Assembly: GCA_003508835.1 (NCBI GenBank)
Contig: PUFA01000116.1
Location: forward strand, 4,960,001 to 5,024,000
Reading direction: 5' to 3'
DNA: 64,000 bases
Source of the DNA: Eonycteris spelaea
Lineage: Eukaryota; Chordata; Mammalia; Chiroptera; Pteropodidae
A program made the position numbers and the translations under genes. This document shows positions 22,781 through 35,500 of this stretch, piece by piece. The notes beneath the pieces were generated by a model that was given only the letters and a program-made list of their open reading frames with translations, did no database searches and was not told the DNA's origin. Position 1 is the first letter of the stretch; every line of letters begins with the position of its first letter.

Positions 22781-23821
22781 AAAAAGAGAATAAGAAAGGT
22801 CATAGCCTAGAATGAAAAATGAGGAGGAAACAGACTCATCTTGCTTTAATTCAATCCTTAATAAGTGTAACATGCATTATACCCGAAATCCAAAATACAA
22901 GAATTTGCTATTTAAACCAAAAAGCAGTGGTTGACCTCGACAATAAGCATATATTTTAAAAGCAGACAATAGAAACAAATTATTGAGAAAGTGCTAACTC
23001 AGTTTGCATCTTCACATATGACAGCATCAACTCGTGGCAAGATATTCAGACTGTGAATTTTACAACAGCCTTGATAAACAAGATAATATCAGGAAATATG
23101 TGACTCGAGACACATGGGAGCCCCCGAAGTCCACTCGAGGTGCTTTGACACAATCTCAGGGTGGCAGGAGGTGTGGCAATGACCCAATGTAGTCAGTGGA
23201 GTGGGCCCCCTGTGTAGAGAAAGACCGCAGGAAAAGGGAAGAAGATCAATACAAAGCACAGACCAAGGCCAGAGAGGCAGCAATGGTCTGTGCGTCCGTA
23301 ATGAGCTTCAGGGGAAGTGGAGCCTGAGCCTCTGGCATGAGGATTCCAGTCACTGGCGATGCGATGTCCACATCCAGATGGATGGCTCAGGGGACTAGTC
23401 GTCATCGATAACCCTGACCAGCCCCTCTTGCTCTGATCTCATGTTCCCCACTCAACAGTTAGGTAATGAATTATCTTCTAGATTAGATATTGCTACAAAG
23501 GAAAATGTGTTGATCAGCAAGTTCTTTGGATATTATGCAGCTGCATTTAAAATTGTAAATAAATGAACATTTAGCTGTTCTGGCTTATGCATTGTCTTAT
23601 TGTGCTTTGGATGGCATGACGCAGTCCTGAGCCAAATTTCCAAAGTAGATCTAAAGAGAGAGGATGAGACACTAAATTAAGGTAAACACATTGAAGACAG
23701 ATTCAGGAAAAGAGCATATCTTCTCCTAACAGCAGCAGATGAGATGTCTGTTTTCTTGTAAGAGTTGTTTATAAGTGGTCAAATAATCTAAACTTATATG
23801 TAATTTAAATGGTAGCTTTAA

Positions 23822-23940
23822 GTCTATGGACATGCTACCCTGAAAAAGCCCAATTCGTGTGAGCTCGGAAAATAAGCAGGGTCTGGCCTGGTTACTACTT
23901 GGATGGGAGACCACTTAGGAAGACCAGTTGCTGTAGGCAT
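23822..23940 (+). pseudogene. 5S rRNA-derived retropseudogene (unit 2 copy)
   Basis: Identical by eye to 5,468-5,586, with the same linker, ~70-nt tail and poly-A (to about 24,100). It was duplicated with the 18.3 kb unit and not inserted independently. Confidence 0.88.
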
Positions 23941-24099
23941 AAAAAATGAAAAAATAAAAAAATAAGGGATTGTAAGCTGACAAAGTCCTTGCAATCCCTG
24001 AGGTCATCCAAGGGCTACCTCACCTAAAAAAAAAAAAAAACAAATAATCAAGCAATCAATTGATCAATCAATCAATTAGTTAATTAATAAGAGATTTAA

Positions 24100-27000
24100 A
24101 AGTCCTAACACGTGGCCAGATGCGGTCTGTGATGCTGAGCTCTGTGAGGTTTTTACTGTGAAGCTGCTGTTCTGGAGAAAGTGAAGAATAAATACAAAGG
24201 TGCACAGTAAGCATAAAACATACTAGAAATAAATTGTGAGAGTTACTGACTCTCATGCTTCTCCCAACTCACGGCACCAGGGCCTAACAACTCAGCGTCT
24301 TTTCTATACACTTTCCATCTCACCATACTTATCCTCCAAGCTACAGAAAATCTAACACATCGATGAGTACACTCGAGCTGCCTGATACTGTCGATGCTCT
24401 GCTTCTTGAGAGATATGCAAAAGACAGAGATTTATTATCCATTTGGCTTCATTTCCAACACAATAAATATGTTCCCACACATTTAGGATGAATTATAACT
24501 GAATTTAGAGTAAGCAAATGCATAATCTACACAATAACAAACACGGTAATTCTCCTGAAATACAGCATCCCTCCATTATACACTGTACCCTAATTTCCTT
24601 TGGGCAGGAAAATTATGCCATAGGTTCCATCTAAATCCGTAACACAGAAATTTCTCCTTTCTTCTTTTTTTCATCTTTTCCAAGTTAATCTCTGACACAT
24701 GAATACTTTCTCACCAATAAATACTGACCAAATCCTAAATACCTTTATATAATTTGCCTAAGAAATCTGCATCAAACTATTCACATAGATTATGAAAGAT
24801 GAGAATATATATTCAATAGCAATGGAAAGTATTTCAACACGTAAAGAAAGGCAGCCAGTAACAGAGTGACCGTCACAAAAGCCCAGACGCCAAAGCACAT
24901 GTAAGAGGAATTCACGGTAAACTCAATAAGGCCACCTGCTTAGCGCCCACCTGGGAACCAAGCACCTCAGAAGGGGAGGTTTCTATGGGAGCTGCAAGCC
25001 CTCACTTCAGTGCCTGATGGAAAATGGGGCAGAATCCTCCGAAAAGCAGGTCTCGGTCTCTGATGGGCTCAGACTAGTTGGCAGCTCCTGAGGCCTCACT
25101 GGAGGGCGGGCTGGGGATGCGGCACACGCCTCCTCCTCCGGGAAGGGGACACACGGCAACGCTCTTCTTCTAAGTCTGCTCTCAGCCCGGCAGCCACACG
25201 AGCAGGAAACACAGCCAGCCACAGAGCACACCGCTGAGACACCGCCACTCGTTACAGGCCCTGAGCACTCGGCATCCTTGGAAGTTCGTGAAGCTCAGCA
25301 CTGCCCCCGGTCCCCCAATCTCCAGGACGGTCCAGTGAGCCCACGATGAGCAGAACCAGTGTGACAATGAGTAAGCCCCTGGCATTAACCTCCGTGGTTC
25401 AGCTCCTCCGCTCTGTGTCCTGGGCCCCTGGTTTTACAGCAGAGCTGGGATGAAAGGACCCAGAGAAACCAGCTGATCGCGAGTCCCCACCCAAGCGTGG
25501 AGATGTTGCAGAGAGCTGTTATGGAGGCAGTGGGTGCATCGGGGACTCCAAAGGGAGGCCCAGGTTTCCCAGGGGGGCTTATTAAACCTGCCTGAGGGAG
25601 GGCTGTCCAGGGCGCACAGAGCATTGTAGGTATCCTCTCATGGCATATCTGGCAGGAGAGCTGAGAACCATTTCCCACTGTGGAGGGGAGGAGACGTCCC
25701 TCTCCCAGGCAACTGCCTGGAGCCATGGCCTCTCCCAGGAGGGGCAGGTAGTTCCTGACTGATGTGTTCTCTTGTTCCTTTACATTTCTTTCTCATCCTG
25801 GACCTAGGAGGTTTAGGAATTTCCTACCTAGCAATTGTGCAGCTTACGAACAAATGAGGCTGTGCTCAGGGGGGCCCTGGCCTGCGGGGGTTTGGGCCTG
25901 AACTCGCAGTCTGGCACAGGTGTCACCATTCACGTGCGTGCTGCCCTGTACTGCGACTGCCCACGTCCACTGGGAGAGAAGCACGTGCTTCTGTAGGATG
26001 CAGAAAAGTGCTGCGGCTATGTAGAAAGGGCCGGCGCGCGTAGGTGACCACAGATGTTAGGGGCAGGCACACAGTAGGTGACCATAGGTGTTAGAATCTT
26101 CTAGACTTTACTCTTCATGCCAGCTGAACTGCAGAAAGGTAGTGAATAGGAAACTATGCAAATGACAAAAACTCTATGAAATCCAGGGAAAAACAGTTGT
26201 AGGGGGAATTTTTTCTATATTCAACATCATTAAACATCAGTTATGAATAGTCGTCTTAGGCTATCGAAATAGAATGTGGGAGCTAAGACAGTCAGAAGTT
26301 AAACATAAAATTTTACAATGCCAATAAACAAAAATTCAGGAAATGCATCACCTCAAAATAAACCTTTTTAAACAAACAAATAAACGAATGTGAAAATTCA
26401 GGAAATGCATCACCTTAAAGTAACTTGCTTTCTATTATGTATCAAGGTGATGCGACATTTGAACTGTGGACAGCTTCTGAAAGTGGCCAGAGTGAAACCT
26501 GGACATATACGAAACACAGATGTACGCAAAGTAGAACGACAAATCCTGTGCTCTCAAATGTTTACACCCTGCCCCGGCGTGAGGAAATCTGGAAACTGCC
26601 TCTTATGAGCAAGTGGTAAACTGAACCCCTGCTCAGAGAAAGGTTTAAGAGAATCAACTGCTATTATCAATACCTTCGGAATATGGGTTATACTTAGATA
26701 TTTTCACAAACATGAGCATTTAGAAAGGAATCAGGAAGTAAGTGCAATGTCTGGGATTATCACACAGTCAGAAACTAAGGAAAATCCTTAAGATCACAAG
26801 CATCTAAAGCTATAACTCATCACTGTCCGGTCTGTTGAAATCAAATTGAAATAAATTTTATCTTGAGGGTGTTCACGATTAAAGAGTAAACGTGACAAGT
26901 AAATAAAGGAAGTCAGCACAGAGACAACACAGTCTTATAAATTGAAATGAAAACATTTACAGTATCTGCCAGCACTGAGCATCTTTACATGACAGTTATA

Positions 27001-28000
27001 ACTTTTGTGCTTACAGGACTGCTAGAGTCTGACCAGAGAGCTCGCTTGAGAGTAACAGGCAGAAGTCAGATGAAACCAGGTGGATTCAATCGCCTCTCCA
27101 AGTAACTATTATGGGATACTTCGTGAAACAGCACGAATAAGATCGCGAGAAATGCCCTAGACAGGAGTCCGTGCATCTTCTGGGCGGCATGACAGCATGT
27201 GCTGGTAGAGAATGCAACGGGTAATGTTCCCGATTGTATTTCTTAAGGAATTACGGGTTACAAAGGACAGAACTCTGGGGTCCTAGGTGACAGCAGTGAG
27301 GAAAGAGGCAGAATTCATGAGGGATATTTTTAGGGATTCTTTGTCCCCCTTGCTAGTGTTACCTTAAGAGATGCGAGCTTCTCTTCCTTACGCAAAATTG
27401 TCTCTGGCGTGTAACTGGCAACATGGAGCTGCATTTCTCAACCCCCTTACACTTGGGAGGTGGGCTCATGTTCTTAACAAGGAAATAAACGCAATAGAGA
27501 TTGGTGTCATTTCTAGGAAACCCCCCTGAGCGATTTTCGGTAAGTGCCACCTGAAAGATCGTGAGAATTTTGAACACCGAAAATGAACGCTGCATTCCTT
27601 CCCGAGGGAGAGGGCTCTTCTTACATCAAATTCTATCGCACTTGCATTCGCATCCCACCCCACTGCGGAGACACCAGTGACAAACTGCAGCAGCGACCTT
27701 CCCTCCTCTGCTGTTTTCCGTTGCGCTGCCCAGCTCGTTGCCAGAGCCCTGCTCCGTCCCTGACCCCTGAAGCCTCCTTCCCTTCCTGTGACCACACCGT
27801 GCCCCGTTTCACATGCCAGTTCAGAGGCAACCTGCTTTCTGTAGCCCGTGTCAGTCCTTTTCTGCCTAGAGCCCCACGACCCTCACGTTACCGACAGGTA
27901 CGCTCTAAAGAGGCCACGTTACCAGCGCTTAAGGCGGCAGGGTCACGAATAAGATTGCTTTACTCCAATCCTGGACCAGACAATCCTTAGTTGTGATACT
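24100..28000. other. Unit 2 copy of the non-gene half-A sequence
   Basis: Counterpart of 5,746-9,635: AT-rich part, GC-rich block (about 24,955-25,820), direct-repeat region (26,328 onwards) and the half-A-specific segment (about 26,955-27,520). No additional gene. Confidence 0.6.
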
Positions 28001-28125
28001 GCGCAAGTTAACCTCTCTGTGAGTCCATTTCCTTACATGTGCAAAGCGGGAAAAATGACTGTCTTTTGTCTCAAAGAATCGTCTGGAGGATTGAGATAAT
28101 GCATATAAAGTGCTGTAGCTGGCCT
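27985..28125 (+). mobile_element. MIR SINE, sense (unit 2 half A copy)
   Basis: Identical by eye to 9,635-9,775. Confidence 0.75.
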
Positions 28126-29941
28126 ACAGCATCAGAGACAGAGAGAGAAGTCAGAGATATAGAGAGACACGGAGACAGAGGACAGAAAAGGAGAGACAGA
28201 GGGACATAAACTATGGTGTGGTGACTTGGTGTATGGTTCTGGGTCGAAGCTGAACTAAATCACCAGTCTCAAGGGGAATGACATCTAGTCTCACCTTCTT
28301 CTTGGCCTGTGTTCCTCTCAAATCCAATGCTTTTTGCAACTACACCCACAGGATTCACCATCCAGGCAGACCAGTCTCCCGTAAATGATCTCAGATCTTC
28401 CAGGCCTTACACAGAACAGATGGGAACTCTGTGGCATACGGGAGGCTGTAGGGGACCCTCCTTCACGTAGCATGTCCTTCCTTGGGATAACTCGGCCTCG
28501 CTCTTTATGCCGTGACACGGACGTGGATATGCTACGCTGCTCTGGGAAGCGCAGAGGGCTCAGCAGCCAGGCTGCACATATCAGATAGACTGATGACAGG
28601 ACCCGCTTCGTGGACTTGATGGTGACTGAATGAGAGGACCCTTGTCAACTGCTGTCGATACACAGCCCACAGCACTGGGCACGTCAGTGGTCGAGATGTT
28701 AGCTATTATTACAAAAGCCCATTTTCATTTTGTATTCAGTAAGCTCTGTTCCTCACTCACAGTTAGTAAGAGTTGGGCTGAGTAATTATCAATCCCCGAA
28801 TGAAGCGCACACACTTATTCTTCCCCACAAGTCCCCGTTCACTCTTACTGTGAAAGCCAGACAGGCTCTGCCAGCAAGTGGCCAACCTAGCCTCAGGGCA
28901 GGTTAGACAGTGCAGTTTGTGGGCAACACGCTGAGAAGCCACCTAAAAGGTGTGGGTGCACCCCTGACCACTACATTTCCAAACTGGAGTGCATCACTAA
29001 GTCTCACTATGCCTCCAAGGCAGAAGAGCCAGCAGCGCTGCACTAGCCCCTTAGAGAACCTGGTGAAATGTCCCATTTCAGGACAGGGCATTCTGATGAG
29101 GGGACCAGTACAGGTCTGGATAACCAGGAGAGCCTGCCGGGGAAAGACCCTGGAGAGCCACGTGCACAGACCATGCGCACGTCCGCGTGATGCCAGCTCC
29201 GTGCTGCACATTTTCTGGAGAATCCATAAACAACCCAAGCGGTGCCATCGGCACCCATTCCTGGCTTCCTCGGGGACGGACCGCCCTGCGTTGCCTGTTT
29301 GCTGGCTGCTAGCTGAGCGGTTTCCACCTGCAGTCGCCAACGTGCTCTGCTCCATGGCACGCGCAGGCTTTTGCCTTCTCTCCTCTCTCATCCTACACGG
29401 CTTGCCTTCACGTTGTTTCTTAATGCAGCTTGCCTGTCACCTTCCCCATATGAGTCAATAGCCTTCATGGGAAATTCTCTATATCCTGCAACACAAGTAA
29501 CTAAGGATCTCTGAGTTATTCTCCAACATGGAAGTTAAATTTTTGGAGAATAAATAAGAGTGCCTTCAAGTTTGTAAGTTCCTTTCCTATCACACCACCA
29601 TTTTTTTCAATTACACCCTTGCCAAATCTCATGACACATGGAGTCAGTGACTTTATATACTTGTGTTGGAGAGGTAGACAGACTGCATTCATCTTCAGAA
29701 CCCAGATCTGAATTATGATAATTTTTAATAGTAAAGATACTCAAAATCAAAGGAGAAAAAAATTTATATCTGATAAAATCCTATTTGATAAAACATCAAT
29801 GAATGTAAGCTATCTGAACATTTCCTTACAAAAGAGAAGGGAAGTCACACTCTTGTACCATTAAGGCACACATAAGAAGAAAGTCGTGAACTTTCTGGAT
29901 TAGAAAATAATTGTCCAGTTAGGGAATTAAACCTATTCCAG

Positions 29942-30874
29942 TCAGGAATGACTGTCCTTGCACAGTGCTCTCCTCAGGGCACCCTTGACCTCTGCATTCC
30001 TCAGGCTGTAGATCAGCGGGTTCAGCATAGGGTTGACAAGACTGTGAAACAGAAAAAGGATCTTCTGCTGCTCCTCAGGATGGCGGGACTTGGGGGCCAT
30101 GTAGGTGACGATGGCACTGCCAAAGAAGAGCCCGACCACGCAGAGGTGGGAGGAGCAGGTGGAGAAGGCCTTTCTGCGGCCGTCCCCAGACTGGATCCGC
30201 AGGATGGCAACGAGGATGCGCGTGTAGGACACCAGCACCAGGCTGAGGGGCCCCACTAGGATAAACACAGCAGCAGCAAAGATGACAACTTGGTTGAGCC
30301 ATGTGTCAGCACAGGCCAGCTTGAGGACAGACAGAAGTTCACAGAAGAAGTGGTTGATTTCATGAGGCCCACAGAAGGGCAGCCTCAGAACAAGAACCAT
30401 ATGGACCAGAGCCAGCAGGGAGCCACATGCCCATGATGTCACCACCAGAATGATGCAGACACTCCAGCTCATGATGACAGAATATCGGAGGGGGTGGCAG
30501 ATGGCCACATACCGATCATAGGACATCATCAGCAGGAGAAGACATTCAGTGTGAGCAAAAATCAAAAAGAGAAAGGTCTGTGTCATGCAGCCGGCAAAGG
30601 AGATGGGCTTGGCCGGATTCAGGAGGTTCACCAGCATCTGCGGCACCGTGTTGCAGGCATAGGCCATGTCGACGGTGGCCAGGTGCGAGAGGAAGAAGTA
30701 CATGGGGGTGTGCAGTCTGGGGTCCAGTGAGATGAGCCCCAGGATGACTCCGTTTCCCAGAAGGGTGAAGGCGTAGAACAGAGAGAAAAATCCAAAGAGG
30801 AGAATGTGGATCCTCAGACCAAGACAAAATCCCAGGAGGATGAATTGTGTAACTACTGTCTGATTTTCCTCCAT
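29942..30874 (-). CDS. Intact olfactory receptor, OR2A family, copy B2 (identical to B1)
   Basis: Encodes the same protein as the gene at 11,592-12,524, residue for residue, 18,350 bp away. The DNA also appears identical across the coding exon. All OR motifs listed for B1 are present and the frame is open from the MEEN start (or the in-frame Met at 30,910) to KDSHS-TGA. The two loci are either a very recent duplicate pair, a pair homogenised by gene conversion, or one locus represented twice by the assembly. If real, dosage and allelic exclusion would treat them as two OR alleles with one odorant specificity. Confidence 0.93.
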   Translation of the reverse strand: MEENQTVVTQFILLGFCLGLRIHILLFGFFSLFYAFTLLGNGVILGLISLDPRLHTPMYFFLSHLATVDMAYACNTVPQMLVNLLNPAKPISFAGCMTQTFLFLIFAHTECLLLLMMSYDRYVAICHPLRYSVIMSWSVCIILVVTSWACGSLLALVHMVLVLRLPFCGPHEINHFFCELLSVLKLACADTWLNQVVIFAAAVFILVGPLSLVLVSYTRILVAILRIQSGDGRRKAFSTCSSHLCVVGLFFGSAIVTYMAPKSRHPEEQQKILFLFHSLVNPMLNPLIYSLRNAEVKGALRRALCKDSHS

Positions 30875-31000
30875 TTCACTATTAAAGAAAGAATCTGATA
30901 GATACGCCACTTTAAACTATTTTATTTACTATTTCATAAATTTTGCTGTGTGGAGGGTTACTGGAATATATTCTTTAAGAACTCATGACTTACAAGGATA

Positions 31001-31040
31001 GAAGGAAGGAAGGCAGGCAGGCAGGCAGGCAGGAAGGAGC

Positions 31041-31073
<33 letters not shown>

Positions 31074-31197
31074 AGAGAGGAGAGAGAGAGGAGAGAGAAG
31101 GAAGGAAGGAAGGAAGGAAGGAAGGAAGGAAGGAAGGAAGGAAGGAAGGAAGGGAAAGATAAGAGAAAAAGAAAGAAAGAAAAATAGGAGGGAAAGA
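31001..31197. repeat. Purine-rich microsatellite 5' of OR copy B2
   Basis: GGAA/GGCA/GAGACA/GGAGA/GGAA composite. It differs from 12,650-12,840 in the middle (a GAGA run there, agagagg-type units here) and in GGAA number. Confidence 0.95.
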
Positions 31198-31404
31198 TCG
31201 ATGATGGAAACAATGAAAAGTAAAATAGAAACACAGACTTATTTCTTTAAACAAATTTAAATTAATTATCTGACCATTAAGCTAAACTCTCAGCATGACT
31301 TTCTCATTTCTGGAAGGGGAATATGTCACCAGTGATCACCTACCTAGAGCCATTGATACTGCAATAGATTAAGAATTATTACCCAAGACAACATAGAAAA
31401 TAGG

Positions 31405-34400
31405 GGACACATGGCAACACTCTTCTTCTATGTCTGCTCTCAGCCCGACAGTCACGCGAGCAGGAAACACAGCCAGCCACAGAGCACACCGCTGAGACAC
31501 CGCCACTCGTTACAGGCCCTGAGCACTCGGCATCCTTGGAAGTTCGTGAAGCTCAGCACTGCCCCCCGGTCCCCCAATCTCCAGGACGGTCCAGTGAGCC
31601 CCACGACGAGGCAGAACCAGTGTGACAATGAGTAAGCCCCTGGCATTAACCTCCGTGGTTCAGCTCCTCCGCTCTGTGTCCTGGGCCCCTGGTTTTACAG
31701 CAGAGCTGGGATGAAAGGACCCAGAGAAACCAGCTGATCGCGAGTCCCCACCCAAAGTGTGGAGATGCTGCAGAGAGCTGTTATGGAGGCCGTGGGTGCA
31801 TCGGGGACTCCAAAGGGAGGCCCAGGTTTCCCAGGGGGGCTTATTAAACCTGCCTGAGGGAGGGCTGTCCAGGGTGCACAGAGCATTGTAGGTATCCTCT
31901 CATGGCTTATTCTGGCAGGAGAGCTGAGAACCATTTCCCACTGTGGAGGGGAGGAGACGTCCCTCTCCCAGGCAACTGCCCTGGAGCCATGGCCTCTCCC
32001 AGGAGGGGCAGGTAGTTCCTGACTGATGTGTTCTCTTGTTCCTTTACATTTCTTTCTCATCCCGGACCTAGGAGGTTTAGGAATTTCCTACCTAGCAATT
32101 GTGCAGCTTACGAACAAATGAGGCTGTGCTCAGGGGGGCCCTGGCCTGCGGGGGTTTGGGCCTGAACTCGCAGTCTGGCACAGGTGTCACCATTCACGTG
32201 CGTGCTGCCCTGTACTGCGACTGCCCACGTCCACTGGGAGAGAAGCACGTGCTTCTGTAGGATGCAGAAAAGTGCTGCGGCTATGTAGAAAGGGCCGGCG
32301 CGCGTAGGTGACCACAGATGTTAGGGGCAGGCACACAGTAGGTGACCATAGGTGTTAGAATCTTCTAGACTTTACTCTTCATGCCAGCTGAACTGCAGAA
32401 AGGTAGTGAATAGGAAACTATGCAAATGACAAAAACTCTATGAAATCCAGGGAAAAACAGTTGTAGGGGAATTTTTTCTATATTCAACATCATTAAACAT
32501 CAGTTATGAATAGTCGTCTTAGGCTATCGAAATAGAATGTGGGAGCTAAGACAGTCAGAAGTTAAACATAAAATTTTACAATGCCAATAAACAAAAATTC
32601 AGGAAATGCATCACCTCAAAATAAACCTTTTTAAACAAACAAACAAACAAACAAACGAATGTGAAAATTCAGGAAATGCATCACCTTAAAGTAACTTGCT
32701 TTCTATTATGTATCAAGGTGATGCGACATTTGAACTGTGGACAGCTTCTGAAAGTGGCCAGAGTGAAACCTGGACATATACGAAACACAGATGTACGCAA
32801 AGTAGAACGACAAATCCTGTGCTCTCAAATGTTTACACCCTGCCCCGCGGCGTGAGGAAATCTGGAAACTGCCTCTTATGAGCAAGTGGTAAACTGAACC
32901 CCTGCTCAGAGAAAGGTTTAAGAGAATCAACTGCTATTATCAATACCTTCGGAATATGGGTTATACTTAGATATTTTCACAAACATGAGCATTTAGAAAG
33001 GAATCAGGAAGTAAGTGCAATGTCTGGGATTATCACACAGTCAGAAACTAAGGAAAATCCTTAAGATCACAAGCATCTAAAGCTATAACTCATCACTGTC
33101 CGGTCTGTTGAAATCAACTTGAAATAAATTTTATCTTGAGGGTGTTCACGATTAAAGAGTAAACGTGGCAAGTAAATAAAGGAAGTCAGCACAGAGACAA
33201 CACAGTCTTATAAACTGAAATGAAAATCAAAATTAATGCGGAATGTACGGGCTTCTGTTTTAGCCATGCAGTTGCCTTAGAGATGGGGAGTCTCATTTAT
33301 TCTGTGTATTACTGGGTTTCCAACTCACACTATTTTAATCAATAAGACAGGACACGTCACATAAACATGATAGCATAATATTAAATAAAAATAAAGAGAT
33401 ACAAAAAGGATGTATTCAAAGTAACACCTTGACACAATTTAGCCGTAAAATTAATGCTGTTCTGTAAGGACACAACCATTAACATCAATCTAATCTTCAC
33501 AACAGTTGCCAAGGGAAATTGATATTGAATTGACACATGAAAAAATCCTGTTACGTGCCCCACAAAGGTCACAGAGCCAGTGAGTGGCATGGCAGGACAC
33601 TTCTCTATTAATAGTCACAGTGTAGTCTGGGGATCAGCATCATCAGCAAGACAGCAGAGACTATGAAATGCGAGTCTCTGCCCATCCCCTCCAGACGTAC
33701 TGATCCTCAGATAATCCATATACACATTAACATCACAGAAGCACTGGTCTACACATGACTGAGCAGAGAGTAAAAAGTCGTCCTAAAGGTCAGTGGTTGC
33801 CAGAACCCACTCCAATCCAAAGACACTGTGGAATCTAATTTCAAGTCATTTGTGAACCGTGTCCCACCCACAGCACCCAATCGATACTATCATTTTTACA
33901 AGTTACAGCCCCCAATTCTAGACCATCTGACAAGACACAGGAGGGTTAACACCCTCTACGTGGCTACTCAGCTAGCACAAGCACCATCCTGGCACACCAT
34001 CCCCATAGACTTAAGCAATTAGTCACTCTCTTTTTGAAAGGCCCATAACCTCTGTTGGCATGATGGAAATAGATACATAGCTCTCTTTTTAAAAATAAAC
34101 ACCGAATGCATTCTCCTAATATGTTTGCAATTCCTCTGTGATCCCTGGAAAATGGGACGTAATTAATTGTTCATATTCACTGACAAGAAAGTTTGCAAGA
34201 ACTGAGCACATCTAGGACTAAAAGTGACAAATAGACAATAAGATGTCTGACTTGGAGAGAATGATGGCTGCCATGTTGAAGTGACATATTTTATGAAGTT
34301 ACATACTGATTATATTTTTAAGAGGAGTTTGGGTTAAATGATCCGTCATTTGTTTATTTCGTTGGCATTGACTGAGGGATGCCTATGAAACAGGCCTGGT

Positions 34401-34470
34401 CTAGCCAATGAAGACGTAATATCAGAAGGTCCTTTTCAAAAGAATGTTCACAGTTAGTTGAGACTGGATT
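31405..34470. other. Unit 2 half B non-gene sequence
   Basis: Counterpart of 13,046-16,110: GC-rich block, direct-repeat region with expanded AAAC, and the B-specific segment with antisense MIR (about 33,466-33,600) and MER5A-like piece (about 33,614-33,757). No gene recognised. Confidence 0.6.
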
Positions 34471-34474
34471 GACT

Positions 34475-34690
34475 GAATTTGCATTCTTATTTCACTACTT
34501 GATATTTTTGTGACATTGAACATGTCAATTACTTCTCTAAACCTCAATTTCCCTTCTATAAATGAGAAAAACTATTAGTACTTACTTCACAGCTGTGATA
34601 TAGAAACACAATGTAAACAATTGAACATAGTGTCTGGTACAAGGCCAGTACTAAATGAATTTTTGCTACAATTACTTTCTGCATTACTAT
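34475..34690 (+). mobile_element. MIR SINE, sense (unit 2 half B copy)
   Basis: Cleaner copy of 16,110-16,345: cttctctaaacctcaatttcc, ttctataaatgagaaaaac, gaacatagtgtctggtacaa. Confidence 0.75.
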
Positions 34691-35360
34691 GTCCTACAAA
34701 TAAAAACGGTTTGACACATGTGACATCGGAAGACACTTTAACACTGCAATCGTGTGTGAGTAGTTAACTGAAAGCTAAAGGCGCAGAAATGAACATGACA
34801 AGGGCTTGTCCGGTGTGCCCCAGGGCTAGGCAGTGTGCTGGTGTTGGCAACAAAGTGAGGACCCGCATCCAGTTCCTGCCACCCTCTAAGTGAAACCGGA
34901 AACCCCTGAGCGATTTTCGGTAAGTGCCACCTGAAAGATCGTGAGAATTTTGAACACCGAAAATGAGCGCTGCATTCCTTCGCCGAGGGAGAGGGCTCTT
35001 CTTACATCAAATTCTATCGCACTTCCATTCGCATCCCACCCCACTGCGGAGACACCAGTGACAAACTGCAGCAGCGACCTTCCCTCCTCTGCTGTTTTCC
35101 TGCGCTGCCCAGCTCGTCGCCAGAGCCCTGCTCCGTCCCTGACCCCTGAAGCCTCCTTCCCTTCCTGTGACCACACTGCCCCGTTTCACATGCCAGTTCA
35201 GAGGCAACCTGCTTTCTGTAGCCCGTGTCAGTCCTTTTCTGCCTAGAGCCCCACGACCCTCACGTTACCGACAGGTACGCTCTAAAGAGGCCACGTTACC
35301 AGCGCTTAAGGCGGCAGGGTCACGAATAAGATTGCTTTACTCCAATCCTGGACCAGACAA

Positions 35361-35500
35361 TCCTTAGTTGTGATACTGGCAAGTTAACCTCTCTGTGAGT
35401 CCATTTCCTTACATGTGCAAAGCGGGAAAAATGACTGTCTTTTGTCTCAAAGAATCGTCTGGAGATTGAGATAATGCATATAAAGTGCTTAGCTGGCCTA
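35361..35500 (+). mobile_element. MIR SINE, sense (unit 2 half B, second MIR)
   Basis: Counterpart of 17,026-17,166 with a few single-base losses. Confidence 0.72.

Larger units (their letters stand above)
18337..29297. repeat. Tandem segmental duplication, unit 2 half A
   Basis: Near-identical copy of 1-10,947. By eye the differences are mostly single-base indels and rare substitutions, plus length change in the purine microsatellite. It contains the same ordered elements: antisense L1 insertion 18,560-18,900, OR pseudogene, L1 fragment, 5S-derived pseudogene 23,822-23,940, GC-rich block and MIR 27,985-28,125. Confidence 0.93.
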
